Shown piece by piece: positions 1-7,701 of a stretch of DNA of 64,000 bases. The position numbers were made by a program, and so were the translations under genes. The stretch is from Bradyrhizobium murdochi (GTDB lineage Bacteria; Pseudomonadota; Alphaproteobacteria; Rhizobiales; Xanthobacteraceae). Each line of letters starts with the position of its first letter. The first letter of the stretch is position 1. The notes below the pieces were generated by a model. The model worked only from the letters and a program-made list of their open reading frames with translations. It was not told where the DNA came from and did no database searches. Where the stretch lies: assembly GCF_000472965.1 (NCBI RefSeq), contig NZ_AXAU01000017.1:1-64000 (forward strand), given 5' to 3'.

Positions 1-59
1 ACGTCGAGCTTCCGTTTGCCGGTATCGATCCCGGCACAGATTGTGGTACGCTTGGCCAT
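1..59 (-). CDS. IS110-family transposase, N-terminal fragment cut by window edge
   Basis: The minus strand from position 59 starts ATG and reads MAKRTTICAGIDTGKRKLDV before the window ends. This is the typical start of IS110-family DEDD transposases; the Asp of the GID motif would be the first residue of the RuvC-like catalytic site. A strong ribosome binding site (AAGGGAGGG) lies about 10 bases upstream. Only 19 full codons are visible, so it cannot be judged whether the element is intact. The family assignment rests on this N-terminal signature alone. Confidence 0.75.
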   Translation of the reverse strand, partial: MAKRTTICAGIDTGKRKLD

Positions 60-250
60 CTTCGTCGACCCTCCCTTGTGATGCGAACCTAAAGTTCGTT
101 CAACCATCCGGGTCCCGATGAAGTGCCGACTGCGATCTTGCTACGTAAGACAGCCCTCTAGGCTTCGGTGGGCATCGATCCGATCAATCGGCGGCCCAGC
201 CCGGGTGGCCACCCAGGCTGGGCCATTCCTCACGGAACGATGCCAGTTTA
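60..250 (-). other. Upstream non-coding region of the IS110 element (possible bridge RNA region)
   Basis: About 190 bases upstream of the transposase start hold no convincing ORF. They contain the transposase ribosome binding site, a short hairpin near 86-102 (arms AACCTAAAG / TTCGTTCAA are only weakly paired) and a strong palindrome at 193-224. In the IS110 group the left-end non-coding region next to the recombinase is known to encode a bridge RNA. Whether this is so here, and where the element ends, cannot be seen from this sequence alone. Confidence 0.3.
193..224. repeat. 32-bp near-perfect palindrome
   Basis: Two 16-base arms, GGCCCAGCCCGGGTGG and CCACCCAGGCTGGGCC, are complementary except for one pair and have no loop. 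No T-tract follows on either strand, so it is a poor intrinsic terminator. It may belong to the IS110 end or be an unrelated intergenic palindrome. Confidence 0.6.
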
Positions 251-269
251 ATCCTTCGCGCTAATACAA

Positions 270-355
270 GGGTGGGCAAAGGCGCGCAAGCGCCGTGCCC
301 ACCGCTACTTGCGCCCGCGCTGAGTGGTGGGCACGCTGCGCTTTGCCCACCCTAC
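270..355. repeat. Iterated palindromic element, family A, copy 1
   Basis: It begins GGGTGGGCAAAG and ends CTTTGCCCACCCTAC, with inner arms CCGTGCCCACC and GGTGGGCACG. It lies immediately upstream of the flavin reductase start. The outer left arm lacks the usual GTA start, which is the only difference from the other copies. Confidence 0.85.
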
Positions 356-369
356 GCGGAGCCCTCTAC

Positions 370-990
370 ATGCAATACGACCCCAGCGACTTAAAACCCC
401 GCGAGCGCTACAAGGTGCTCACCTCCTTCGTGCTGCCGCGGCCGATTGCGTGGGTGACGACGATCGGGCCTGCCGGCGTGGTCAACGCGGCGCCGTTCAG
501 CTTCTTCAACGTGTTCTGCGAGGATCCGCCGCTCTGCATGTTCGCCGCCAATCTGCGGCCCGACGGCCGCGTCAAGGATACCGTGATCAACATCCGCCGA
601 ACGGCCGAGTTCGTCGTCAACATGACCGACGAGCCGTTGGCGCGGGCAATGCATGAAAGCAGCGGCGACTTTCCGCCCGAGGTCGGCGAGCCCGACTATC
701 TCGATCTCAAACTGGCGCCCTCGACCAAAATCGCTGTACCGCGGCTGGCGGATGCGCCGTTTGCGATGGAGTGCAAGACCTGGAAGGAGATCGACGTCAA
801 CGGCGACCGGCTGCTGGTGATGGGCGAAGGCATCCACTTCCATATCCGCGACGAATTATGGGACCACGCCGCGATGCGCGTGCACATGGAGCGCTATCAT
901 CCGATCGGCCGCATGTTCGCAGATCGCTACTGCCGGACCGACGACCGCGTGGTGTTTCCGCCGGCGGAGGGGGCGAAGACGGTGGTTTGA
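370..990 (+). CDS. Flavin reductase family protein (FMN-binding split barrel)
   Basis: This 206-residue protein belongs to the flavin reductase-like / DIM6-NTAB family, which binds FMN in a split beta-barrel and in characterised members reduces free flavin with NAD(P)H. The family signatures PRPIAWVTT (residues 23-31) and NAAPFSFFN (39-47) are present and the length is usual. ATG 370 is chosen because the open frame upstream runs through a family A repeat. The substrate and any partner oxygenase are not evident; the neighbours are unrelated. The gene is convergent with the next one, the two stops being 96 bases apart. Confidence 0.88.
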   Translation: MQYDPSDLKPRERYKVLTSFVLPRPIAWVTTIGPAGVVNAAPFSFFNVFCEDPPLCMFAANLRPDGRVKDTVINIRRTAEFVVNMTDEPLARAMHESSGDFPPEVGEPDYLDLKLAPSTKIAVPRLADAPFAMECKTWKEIDVNGDRLLVMGEGIHFHIRDELWDHAAMRVHMERYHPIGRMFADRYCRTDDRVVFPPAEGAKTVV

Positions 991-993
991 TTT

Positions 994-1081
994 GTAGGGT
1001 GGGCAAAGCGAAGCGTGCCCACCATTCCAATCACGCATGAAGATGGTGGGCACGGCGCTAGAGCGCCTTTGCCCACCCTAC
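994..1081. repeat. Iterated palindromic element, family A, copy 2
   Basis: GTAGGGTGGGCAAAG ... CTTTGCCCACCCTAC with inner arms CGTGCCCACCA / TGGTGGGCACG. It fills almost the whole space between the stops of two convergent genes (990 and 1087). Confidence 0.9.
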
Positions 1082-1086
1082 GAATC

Positions 1087-1839
1087 TCAGCTTAGCCTAT
1101 GCGCACGCAGGAATGACCGGATCTGGCGCACCGCGAGCGGCACCCGCTCTTTCGGCTCCTTCCACGGAAACAGGCTGACTTCGGCGTTCGGCGCCAGCAT
1201 CGCGCTCTCCATGGCGACCGCGTACGGATGGGCGGGGATATCGTCGGGCAGGATCAGCACCGGCGTCTGGCATTGGCGGACGAAATCGCGCGTCACGGTG
1301 AAGACGAAATCGGGATCAGTGCGATACATTCGGGTCAGGAATTTTTCCGCCTGCTCCATCGTGATGTCGGACCGGCGTTCTGTCAGTTCGGGCGCCCAGC
1401 CGGTCATGTTGTTATTGTAGAACAGGTCGCGCATTTCGGGACGCGAGCCTGACGGCATCGCCAGTACGGCGGCGACGACGCGATCCGGCGCGCGCTTGAT
1501 CAGATTCCAGATCAAGGGGCCGCCGATGCAGAAACCCAGCACCATGAATTTTTCAAAACCAAGGTGATCCATCAGCGCGAGCTGATCGTCGGTGTGGGAA
1601 TCCCAGGGACGCTCGATCTCGAGCGGGCCGGTGGATTGGCCGGGCAGCGCGTTGCGCAGGTCGTAGGCGATGCAGCGGTATTCGTTGCCGAATTCCTTGA
1701 TGGCGTTGAAGGGCGGATAGTCGCCGGTAATCCCTGAGATGTTCGAGTTCAATCCGCCGCCGGCGATCAGCAGCAGCGGAAAGCCGGAGCCGGCTTCCTC
1801 GTAGTGGATGCTAACTGTGCCTTTTTCGAAGAAGCTCAT
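1087..1839 (-). CDS. Alpha/beta hydrolase with a Cys in the nucleophile elbow
   Basis: A 250-residue alpha/beta hydrolase-fold protein. The oxyanion region LLLIAGGGLNSN (23-34) and the nucleophile elbow GFCIGG (102-107) are clear, but the elbow carries Cys104 where most relatives have Ser. The usual C-terminal GH before the last helix is replaced by PWKEPKERVPLAV, so the catalytic His is not obvious. Cys nucleophiles occur in dienelactone hydrolases and PHA synthases, but this protein resembles neither in length or context. ATG 1839 is preferred; the longer frame upstream runs into a family C repeat. The substrate is unknown. Confidence 0.85.
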   Translation of the reverse strand: MSFFEKGTVSIHYEEAGSGFPLLLIAGGGLNSNISGITGDYPPFNAIKEFGNEYRCIAYDLRNALPGQSTGPLEIERPWDSHTDDQLALMDHLGFEKFMVLGFCIGGPLIWNLIKRAPDRVVAAVLAMPSGSRPEMRDLFYNNNMTGWAPELTERRSDITMEQAEKFLTRMYRTDPDFVFTVTRDFVRQCQTPVLILPDDIPAHPYAVAMESAMLAPNAEVSLFPWKEPKERVPLAVRQIRSFLRAHRLS

Positions 1840-1888
1840 GGTGGTTTCCTCTGCCCTATGTCTTGGCCGCTGCCTGCGGCTCTTTGAC

Positions 1889-2015
1889 CTCCCTCGCCCC
1901 GCTCTTGCGGGGAGAGGGTCGGGGTGAGGGGCTGTCACCACGAGCACCGCTCGCGGAGAGTCCCCCTCACCCGGATTGCTGCGCAATCCGACCTCTCCCC
2001 GCAAGCGGGGCGAGG
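1889..2015. repeat. Iterated inverted repeat, family C, copy 1
   Basis: CCCTCGCCCCGCTCTTGCGGGGAGAGG at the left is matched by CCTCTCCCCGCAAGCGGGGCGAGG at the right, around a GGGTGAGGGG / CCCCTCACCC pair. It sits between two same-strand genes. Confidence 0.8.
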
Positions 2016-2027
2016 TAAGACAAAGCC

Positions 2028-2921
2028 TCACCCCTGCGCCGGCTCGCCGATCTTGTCCTGCGTCTTTGTATCGAAATCGCTGGCCTCGTGCCGCTCGTGC
2101 AACTGGCTTGCCGGATCGCCGGAGATGCGGTTGACCATGCGCCCGCGCTTTACCGCCGGGCGTTTGGCGATCGCGTCGGTCCAGCGCTGCACGTTCTTGT
2201 ATTCGTGCACCGAGAGGAATTCACCGGCGCCGTAGACCAGGCCCTTAGCCAGCGCGCCGTACCATGGCCAGGTCGCCATATCGGCGATCGTGTATTCGCT
2301 TCCTGCGAGATATTCGTTATCGGCCAAACGACGGTTTAGCACGTCGAGCTGGCGCTTCACTTCCATGGCGTAGCGGTCGATGGCGTATTCGATCTTGGTC
2401 GGCGCATAAGCGTAAAAATGGCCGAAGCCGCCGCCCAGAAACGGCGCGCTGCCCATCTGCCAGAACAGCCATGACAGGCATTCGGCCCGCGCCGGCCCGC
2501 TCGCCGGCAAAAACGCGCCGAACTTTTCGGCGAGATGCATCAGGATCGCACCGGACTCAAACACCCGGATCGGCGTCGGTCCGCTGCGATCCATCAGCGC
2601 GGGGATCTTCGAGTTCGGATTAACAGCGACAAAGCCGCTGCCGAACTGGTTGCCGTCGATCTTGATCAGCCAGGCATCGTATTCCGCACCGCTGTGGCCG
2701 GCCGCAAGCAGCTCCTCGAACATCACGGTGACCTTGACGCCGTTGGGAGTAGCCAGCGAGTAGAGCTGGAACGGATGGCGGCCGACCGGCAGCTCCGCCT
2801 CATGCGTAGGGCCTGCGATCGGGCGATTGATCGCGGCGAACCGGCCGCCGCTTTCCTTGTTCCAGGTCCAGACTTTCGGCGGCACGTATTCGGCGGGCTC
2901 GTTAACGGGGGCGTCGGTCAT
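2028..2921 (-). CDS. yghU: YghU-type glutathione S-transferase
   Basis: A 297-residue GST of the YghU/nu class, which uses two glutathiones and has disulfide-bond reductase and peroxidase activity in the E. coli member. Visible features are TPNG (58-61), the cis-Pro loop NSKIPAL (103-109), the glutathione-binding ES pair (122-123) and the all-helical C-terminal domain with ADMATWPWYG. The long N-terminal segment with NRPIAGPTHEAELPVGRHPFQ is characteristic of this class. ATG 2921 gives the usual length; the frame continues 39 codons further upstream without a good start. Confidence 0.92.
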   Translation of the reverse strand: MTDAPVNEPAEYVPPKVWTWNKESGGRFAAINRPIAGPTHEAELPVGRHPFQLYSLATPNGVKVTVMFEELLAAGHSGAEYDAWLIKIDGNQFGSGFVAVNPNSKIPALMDRSGPTPIRVFESGAILMHLAEKFGAFLPASGPARAECLSWLFWQMGSAPFLGGGFGHFYAYAPTKIEYAIDRYAMEVKRQLDVLNRRLADNEYLAGSEYTIADMATWPWYGALAKGLVYGAGEFLSVHEYKNVQRWTDAIAKRPAVKRGRMVNRISGDPASQLHERHEASDFDTKTQDKIGEPAQG

Positions 2922-3140
2922 TCGGGTTGGCTCCAGGCTTCTTCGGCCGTCTCGCGATTGCGTGATCTGTCGCGCGTCGGCCACTTCAATCCATGTAAGG
3001 TTTCGTATCAGCACCGCAACAGAACAAAAAGCGCGCAAAAGTCAGGGGAGGAATGCGCCATGCCACGCCTGCCCTGATTGCACGAGGCAAGTGTACTCGG
3101 AGCAATGCTGCTGTGGCTGGTGTAATCGAGATCGGTCATA

Positions 3141-4331
3141 ATGGAGGTGTCGCCAGCAAAGAGACCCATCCACATGCTCCCATCACAGCGCGCCCTATTC
3201 GAGATACCGCGCCAGATCTGCTACCTGAACGCCGCCTCTTACAGCCCGCTACCGCTTCGAACGCTGGAGGCCGGCCGCGCCGCGGTTCTCCGCAAGGGCA
3301 CGCCGTGGACGCTAGAGGCCTCCTTCGCCAATCAGCAGCATGAACGCGCGCGCCTTGCTGCCGCCCGGCTGATCAATGCCGAAGCCGCCGATATCGCGCT
3401 GATTCCTTCGATCAGTTACGGCGTTGCCACCGCCGCGAAGGTGCTGCCGATCGCCCGCGGCACGCGCGTGATCGTGCTGGAGAACGATCATTCCTCGCCG
3501 GTGCTCGAATGGCATACGCGGGCCGAGGGAGAAGGGTTCACCGTCGAGACGGTTCGGCAACCTGACGATGGCGACTGGACGGCGGCGATCCTCGGAAGCA
3601 TCGAGCGATCCGGCGCTCCGCCGGTCAGCCTGGCCTCGATCTCATCAGTGCACTGGTCGGACGGCGGGTTGATCGATGTCGACAAGGTCGGCGCGGCACT
3701 GCGGCGGCGGGGCGCCGCCTTCCTTGTCGACGCAACGCACAGCATTGGCGTGCTGACGACCGACGTGAAGCGTCTCGACCCGGATTTTGTGATCTTCCCG
3801 ACCTACAAATGGCTGCTCGGCCCTTACGGCCGAGCCTTTCTCTATGTTGCCAAACGTCATCAAGGCGGTATCCCGCTTGAGCAGACCGCGTCCGGCCGCC
3901 GCAACGTGCGCGCCGACAACGCTGTCTATTTCACCGATCTCAGTTATGTTCCCGATGCGCGGCACTTCGACATGGGCGAGCGCGACCATTTCATCTCGAT
4001 GGAAATGGCCTCGATCGGCATGGAGATGATAGCTGACTGGGGCGCGCCGGCCATTGTGCAACGTCTCACGATGCTGACGGAGCGGATCACGCAAGCCGTG
4101 CGCGGCACCGGCGTCCACGTTCCCGAACCTCACCTGCGGGCGCCGCATGTATTGAGCCTCGCCTTCAAGGGCGGAATGCCGGCGGGATTAATCGAGGCAA
4201 TGGCAAGTGAGGACGTCTACGTCGCGCCGCGCTTGGGACGGATGCGTGTGTCGCCGCACGTCTATAATGACGAAGCTGATGTAGATCGGTTTGTTGAGGC
4301 GTTGACGCGGCGGCTGCGGTATAAGCTGTAG
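3141..4331 (+). CDS. Class V aminotransferase-fold protein (PLP enzyme)
   Basis: A 396-residue PLP-dependent enzyme of the class V / isopenicillin-N epimerase-like group. Asp197 in VDATHSIG should contact the PLP pyridine nitrogen, and Lys223 in PTYKWLLGPYG should form the Schiff base. Members include cysteine desulfurases, kynureninase-like and epimerase-like proteins; the reaction here cannot be assigned. ATG 3141 is used; an internal ATG at 3174 (MLPSQRALF) is almost as likely and would remove 11 residues. The gene is transcribed away from yghU. Its TAG stop overlaps the first bases of a family A repeat. Confidence 0.85.
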   Translation: MEVSPAKRPIHMLPSQRALFEIPRQICYLNAASYSPLPLRTLEAGRAAVLRKGTPWTLEASFANQQHERARLAAARLINAEAADIALIPSISYGVATAAKVLPIARGTRVIVLENDHSSPVLEWHTRAEGEGFTVETVRQPDDGDWTAAILGSIERSGAPPVSLASISSVHWSDGGLIDVDKVGAALRRRGAAFLVDATHSIGVLTTDVKRLDPDFVIFPTYKWLLGPYGRAFLYVAKRHQGGIPLEQTASGRRNVRADNAVYFTDLSYVPDARHFDMGERDHFISMEMASIGMEMIADWGAPAIVQRLTMLTERITQAVRGTGVHVPEPHLRAPHVLSLAFKGGMPAGLIEAMASEDVYVAPRLGRMRVSPHVYNDEADVDRFVEALTRRLRYKL

Positions 4332-4455
4332 GGTGGGCAAAGGCGCACTTGCGCCGTGCCCACCATATTCATGCCGCGCCGCTAGATGGTGGTGGGCACG
4401 CTTCCGCCTTCGCTCTCGTTGAGCTACAGCGGACAAGTCGCTTTGCCCACCCTAC
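4328..4455. repeat. Iterated palindromic element, family A, copy 3 (long form)
   Basis: It has the GTAGGGTGGGCAAAG / CTTTGCCCACCCTAC ends and GTGCCCACCA / TGGTGGGCAC inner arms. The right arm carries an extra segment containing TTGAGCTACAGCGGACAAGTCG, split here as TTGAGCTACAGCGG and ACAAGTCG. The same segment occurs in the opposite orientation in copy 4 at 9252. It occupies a convergent junction (stops 4331 and 4465). Confidence 0.88.
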
Positions 4456-4464
4456 GGGAGCGGT

Positions 4465-6123
4465 TTACGAGGCCGCCAGCTTGCGCGGCTGCTCCGTCTG
4501 CTCCATCATAAATCCCTCATAGCCCTTGGCCGCGACCTCATTGCAGATCTGCCGGTAGGGCCCGACGCCGCCGATATAGGGCATGAAGATGCGCGGCTTG
4601 CCGGGGACGTTGGCGCCCATGTACCAGGAATTGGCCTGCGGATAGAGCGTGCTGGCGGCGACCTCGTTGACATGAGCGACCCATTTGTCTTCGGCTTCGG
4701 TGGCGGCTTCCATCGTGTCAAGCCCGCGATCGCGCATGTAAGCGAGACAGTCGGTGATCCAGTCGACATGCTGCTCGATCGACACGATCATGTTGGACAG
4801 CACCGACGGACTGCCGGGGCCGGTAACGATAAAGAGGTTGGGAAAGCCCGCGCTCATCAGGCCGAGATAGCTGCGCGGGCCCGCGGCCCATTTCTGGTTC
4901 AGCGTCTGGCCGTCGCGGCCTTTGATATCGATCTTCGCCACTGATCCCGTCATGGCGTCAAAACCGGTCGCCAACACCAGAGCGTCGACTTCGTAGTTCT
5001 TGCCGGCCACGCGCACGGCGTTTTCAGTGATCTCTTCGATCGGATTCGACTTGATGTCGACCAGCGTCACGTTCGGGCGGTTGAAGGTCGCGAAATAATC
5101 GGTGTCGATGCAGATGCGTTTTGAGCCGATCGGATGGTTGTTCGGCTGCAATAGTTTTGCCGTTTCCGGATCCTTGACGATGCCGGCGATCTTGTCGCGG
5201 ACGAAATTCGCAGCGGTGTCGTTGGCGGCCTTGTCGAGCGCAAGATTGTTGTAGACCGACATGAAGGTAAGCCCGCCGTGATTCCAGCGCGCCTCGTACT
5301 TCGCACGGCGCTCGTTGTCGCCGTCATCGAGCGCGCCGCGGTCGGGCATCTCGGTATAGATGCCGTTCTTCGCGACCTCGCGCGCGAAGCGCCGGATCTC
5401 GGGATAGTTGGCGCGGAATTTCTGCCGCTCTTGTTCCGTCAGCGGCGCATTGCGGGCGGGAATCGAGAAATTCGCGGTGCGTTGAAATACCGTCAGATGG
5501 CTGGCCTGTTCGGCGATGACCGGCACCGACTGAATCCCCGACGATCCCGTGCCGATGACGCCGACGCGCTGACCGGTGAAATTGACTTCTTCATGCGGCC
5601 AGTGGCCGGTGTGGTAGACCTTGCCCTTGAACTGATCGAGACCCTTGATGTCGGGCATCCGCGCGTTCGACAGGCAGCCGGTAGCGAGCACGACGAATTT
5701 TGCTGATACCGTCTTGCCGTCCGAAGTCGTTACCGACCAGAGGGAGGTCGCCTCGTTGAACTCGGCACGATCGACGCGGGTGTCGAACTGGATGTCCCTC
5801 CGCAGATCGAAGCGGTCGGCGACGTGGTTGGCGTATCTTAAAATCTCCGGCTGCGGTGCATAGCGCTCGCTCCAGTCCCACTCCTGCTGCAGCTCTTCCG
5901 AGAACGAATAGGAATACTGCATGCTCTCGACGTCGCAGCGCGCGCCGGGATAGCGGTTCCAGTACCAGGTGCCGCCGACGCCCGAGCCCTGCTCAAAAAC
6001 CCGCGCCGTCATCCCCTGTCCGCGCAAGCGGTGCAGCATGTACATGCCGGCAAAGCCCGCGCCGACCACGACGACGTCGTAGGCCTCGGGCAATTTGGCG
6101 GCGGCGGACGGCATGGCGGACAT
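4465..6123 (-). CDS. Baeyer-Villiger-type flavin monooxygenase
   Basis: A 552-residue FAD/NADPH monooxygenase. It has two Rossmann motifs, GAGFAG (21-26, FAD) and GTGSSG (191-196, NADPH), bracketing the Baeyer-Villiger fingerprint FKGKVYHTGHWP (165-176), which fits FxGxxxHxxxW. GVGGTWYWNRYPGARCD (48-64) is also typical of cyclohexanone/phenylacetone-type enzymes. These insert oxygen next to a ketone or aldehyde. The substrate is unknown, and neighbours give no ketone pathway. ATG 6123 (MSAMPSAAAK) gives the usual length. Upstream is a divergent nitronate monooxygenase gene, separated by a family B repeat. Confidence 0.9.
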   Translation of the reverse strand: MSAMPSAAAKLPEAYDVVVVGAGFAGMYMLHRLRGQGMTARVFEQGSGVGGTWYWNRYPGARCDVESMQYSYSFSEELQQEWDWSERYAPQPEILRYANHVADRFDLRRDIQFDTRVDRAEFNEATSLWSVTTSDGKTVSAKFVVLATGCLSNARMPDIKGLDQFKGKVYHTGHWPHEEVNFTGQRVGVIGTGSSGIQSVPVIAEQASHLTVFQRTANFSIPARNAPLTEQERQKFRANYPEIRRFAREVAKNGIYTEMPDRGALDDGDNERRAKYEARWNHGGLTFMSVYNNLALDKAANDTAANFVRDKIAGIVKDPETAKLLQPNNHPIGSKRICIDTDYFATFNRPNVTLVDIKSNPIEEITENAVRVAGKNYEVDALVLATGFDAMTGSVAKIDIKGRDGQTLNQKWAAGPRSYLGLMSAGFPNLFIVTGPGSPSVLSNMIVSIEQHVDWITDCLAYMRDRGLDTMEAATEAEDKWVAHVNEVAASTLYPQANSWYMGANVPGKPRIFMPYIGGVGPYRQICNEVAAKGYEGFMMEQTEQPRKLAAS

Positions 6124-6241
6124 GAAAACGGGCTCCCTGAAAATTATGTTGGTTGCGTGCAGCATTCTCTCGCTAGCGCCAAAGCGCAAGACGCAAATCG
6201 GCGGCCGTGCTCTGCATATTTTGCGAGATGGAATGTTCGCT

Positions 6242-6342
6242 CCTCATGGTGAGGAGCGCGTCTTCGCGCATCTCGAACCATGAGGCCCGTCTGTGACCTT
6301 CATCCTTCGAGACGCCTGTTGCGCAGGCTCCTCAGGATGAGG
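6242..6342. repeat. Iterated palindrome pair, family B, copy 1
   Basis: Unit 1 runs from CCTCATGGTGAGGAG to CTCGAACCATGAGG. Unit 2 is inverted and runs from CATCCTTCGAG to CTCCTCAGGATGAGG. It fills the divergent region between the flavin monooxygenase and nitronate monooxygenase (6124-6434), where no other gene is seen. Confidence 0.88.
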
Positions 6343-6434
6343 AACTAACACCGCTTGGCATGCAAGGCTCCAATGGGCTAGCGTCGCGCGGAAAGCCGAG
6401 CAGCCATCTGAAATGCTGCCGCCGGGAGGTCACC

Positions 6435-7568
6435 ATGAAATCGCCAATCTGCGACATGCTGGGAGTTGAATTCCCCCTGCTCGCCTTCAGCCATTGCCGC
6501 GACGTCGTTGCCGCCGTCAGCCGCGCCGGCGGGTTTGGCGTATTGGGAGCGACCGCGCATTCGCCCGAGACGATCGAGCAGGAATTGAAATGGATCGACG
6601 ATCACTCCGATGGCAAGCCCTACGGGCTCGACGTGCTGATCCCTGAAAACATTTCGACCGCGGGCGAGAAGGACGTCACCTGGAAGAGCCTTGAGGCGCG
6701 GATTTCGCCGCAGCATCGCGATTTCACCCGCAACCTGCTGAAGAAATACGGCGTCGAGTTGACGACGAGCAATGTCGCCGACAACCAGCCGCAGCCGTTC
6801 GACGCGCAGCGCGCACTTGACGTGCTCGAGGTCTCGTTTCGCCATCCGATCAAGCTGATTGCGAACGCGCTCGGCGTGCCGCCGAAACAGATGATCGACA
6901 TGGGCCGCAAGCATGGCGTGCCGGTGGCGGCGCTCGTTGGTTCGAAAGAGCACGCGCTGCGCCAGGTCGCTGCCGGCGTCGATATTCTGGTTGCGCAAGG
7001 CACCGAGGCCGGCGGCCATTGCGGCGAGGTTTCGACCATGGTGCTGGTGCCCGAGGTGATCAAGGCGATCAAGCCGGTCCGCGACGTGCCGGTGCTGGCC
7101 GCAGGCGGCATCATGACAGGCAGGCAGATGGCGGCCTGCATGGCGATGGGTGCGGCCGGCGCCTGGACCGGCTCGGTGTGGCTGGCGACGGTGGAATCGG
7201 AGACCACGGAAATTTTCCGCGAGAAGATGATCGCGGCATCCTCGCGCGACGCCGTCCGCTCCAAGGGCCGCACCGGCAAGCCGGCACGACAATTGCGGTC
7301 GGTGTGGACCGATGCATGGGACCGCGGGCCGGATAGCCCCGGCGCCTTGCCGATGCCGCTGCAAAGCATCATCAGCCGCGACGCCTTCAATTCGATCGAC
7401 CGCGCGGCCGCCGCCGGCAATGTGCAGGCGCGCGATCTCGTGACCTACTTCGTCGGCCAGGGCGTCGGCCTGATCGACAGCGTGAAGTCGGCCGGCGCCG
7501 TGGTGCAGGAATTCAAGGAAGATTTTGCCGACGCGGTGGAGCATATGAACATGCTGATGGAGGAGTGA
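6435..7568 (+). CDS. Nitronate monooxygenase family protein
   Basis: A 377-residue FMN-dependent TIM-barrel enzyme of the nitronate monooxygenase / 2-nitropropane dioxygenase family. It has the N-terminal PLLAFSHCRDVVAAVSRAGG, the AQGTEAGGHCG segment with the conserved His195, and the phosphate-binding VLAAGGIMTGRQ (220-231). Characterised members oxidise alkyl nitronates; many homologues have unknown substrates. A strong GGGAGG at 6424-6429 sets the start at ATG 6435, against an in-frame ATG at 6360. Followed by a family B repeat and then the thiolase-like gene on the same strand. Confidence 0.88.
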   Translation: MKSPICDMLGVEFPLLAFSHCRDVVAAVSRAGGFGVLGATAHSPETIEQELKWIDDHSDGKPYGLDVLIPENISTAGEKDVTWKSLEARISPQHRDFTRNLLKKYGVELTTSNVADNQPQPFDAQRALDVLEVSFRHPIKLIANALGVPPKQMIDMGRKHGVPVAALVGSKEHALRQVAAGVDILVAQGTEAGGHCGEVSTMVLVPEVIKAIKPVRDVPVLAAGGIMTGRQMAACMAMGAAGAWTGSVWLATVESETTEIFREKMIAASSRDAVRSKGRTGKPARQLRSVWTDAWDRGPDSPGALPMPLQSIISRDAFNSIDRAAAAGNVQARDLVTYFVGQGVGLIDSVKSAGAVVQEFKEDFADAVEHMNMLMEE

Positions 7569-7576
7569 TTGTCATT

Positions 7577-7669
7577 CCCTCATGGTGAGGAGGCGCGAAG
7601 CGCCGTCTCGAACCATGAGGCCCGTGGCCCATCCTTCGAGACGCCGCTTCGCGGCTCCTCAGGATGAGG
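7577..7669. repeat. Iterated palindrome pair, family B, copy 2
   Basis: One CATGGT/ACCATG unit followed by one inverted CATCCT/AGGATG unit, between two same-strand genes. Confidence 0.88.
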
Positions 7670-7701
7670 TCTGTGTACGTTGAGAAGCAAAGTCAGAAAA
7701 A

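Noticed and set aside
6378..7544. Minus-strand open frame of 388 codons opposite nitronate monooxygenase
   Set aside because: No domain, and the plus-strand gene has a strong ribosome binding site and family signatures.
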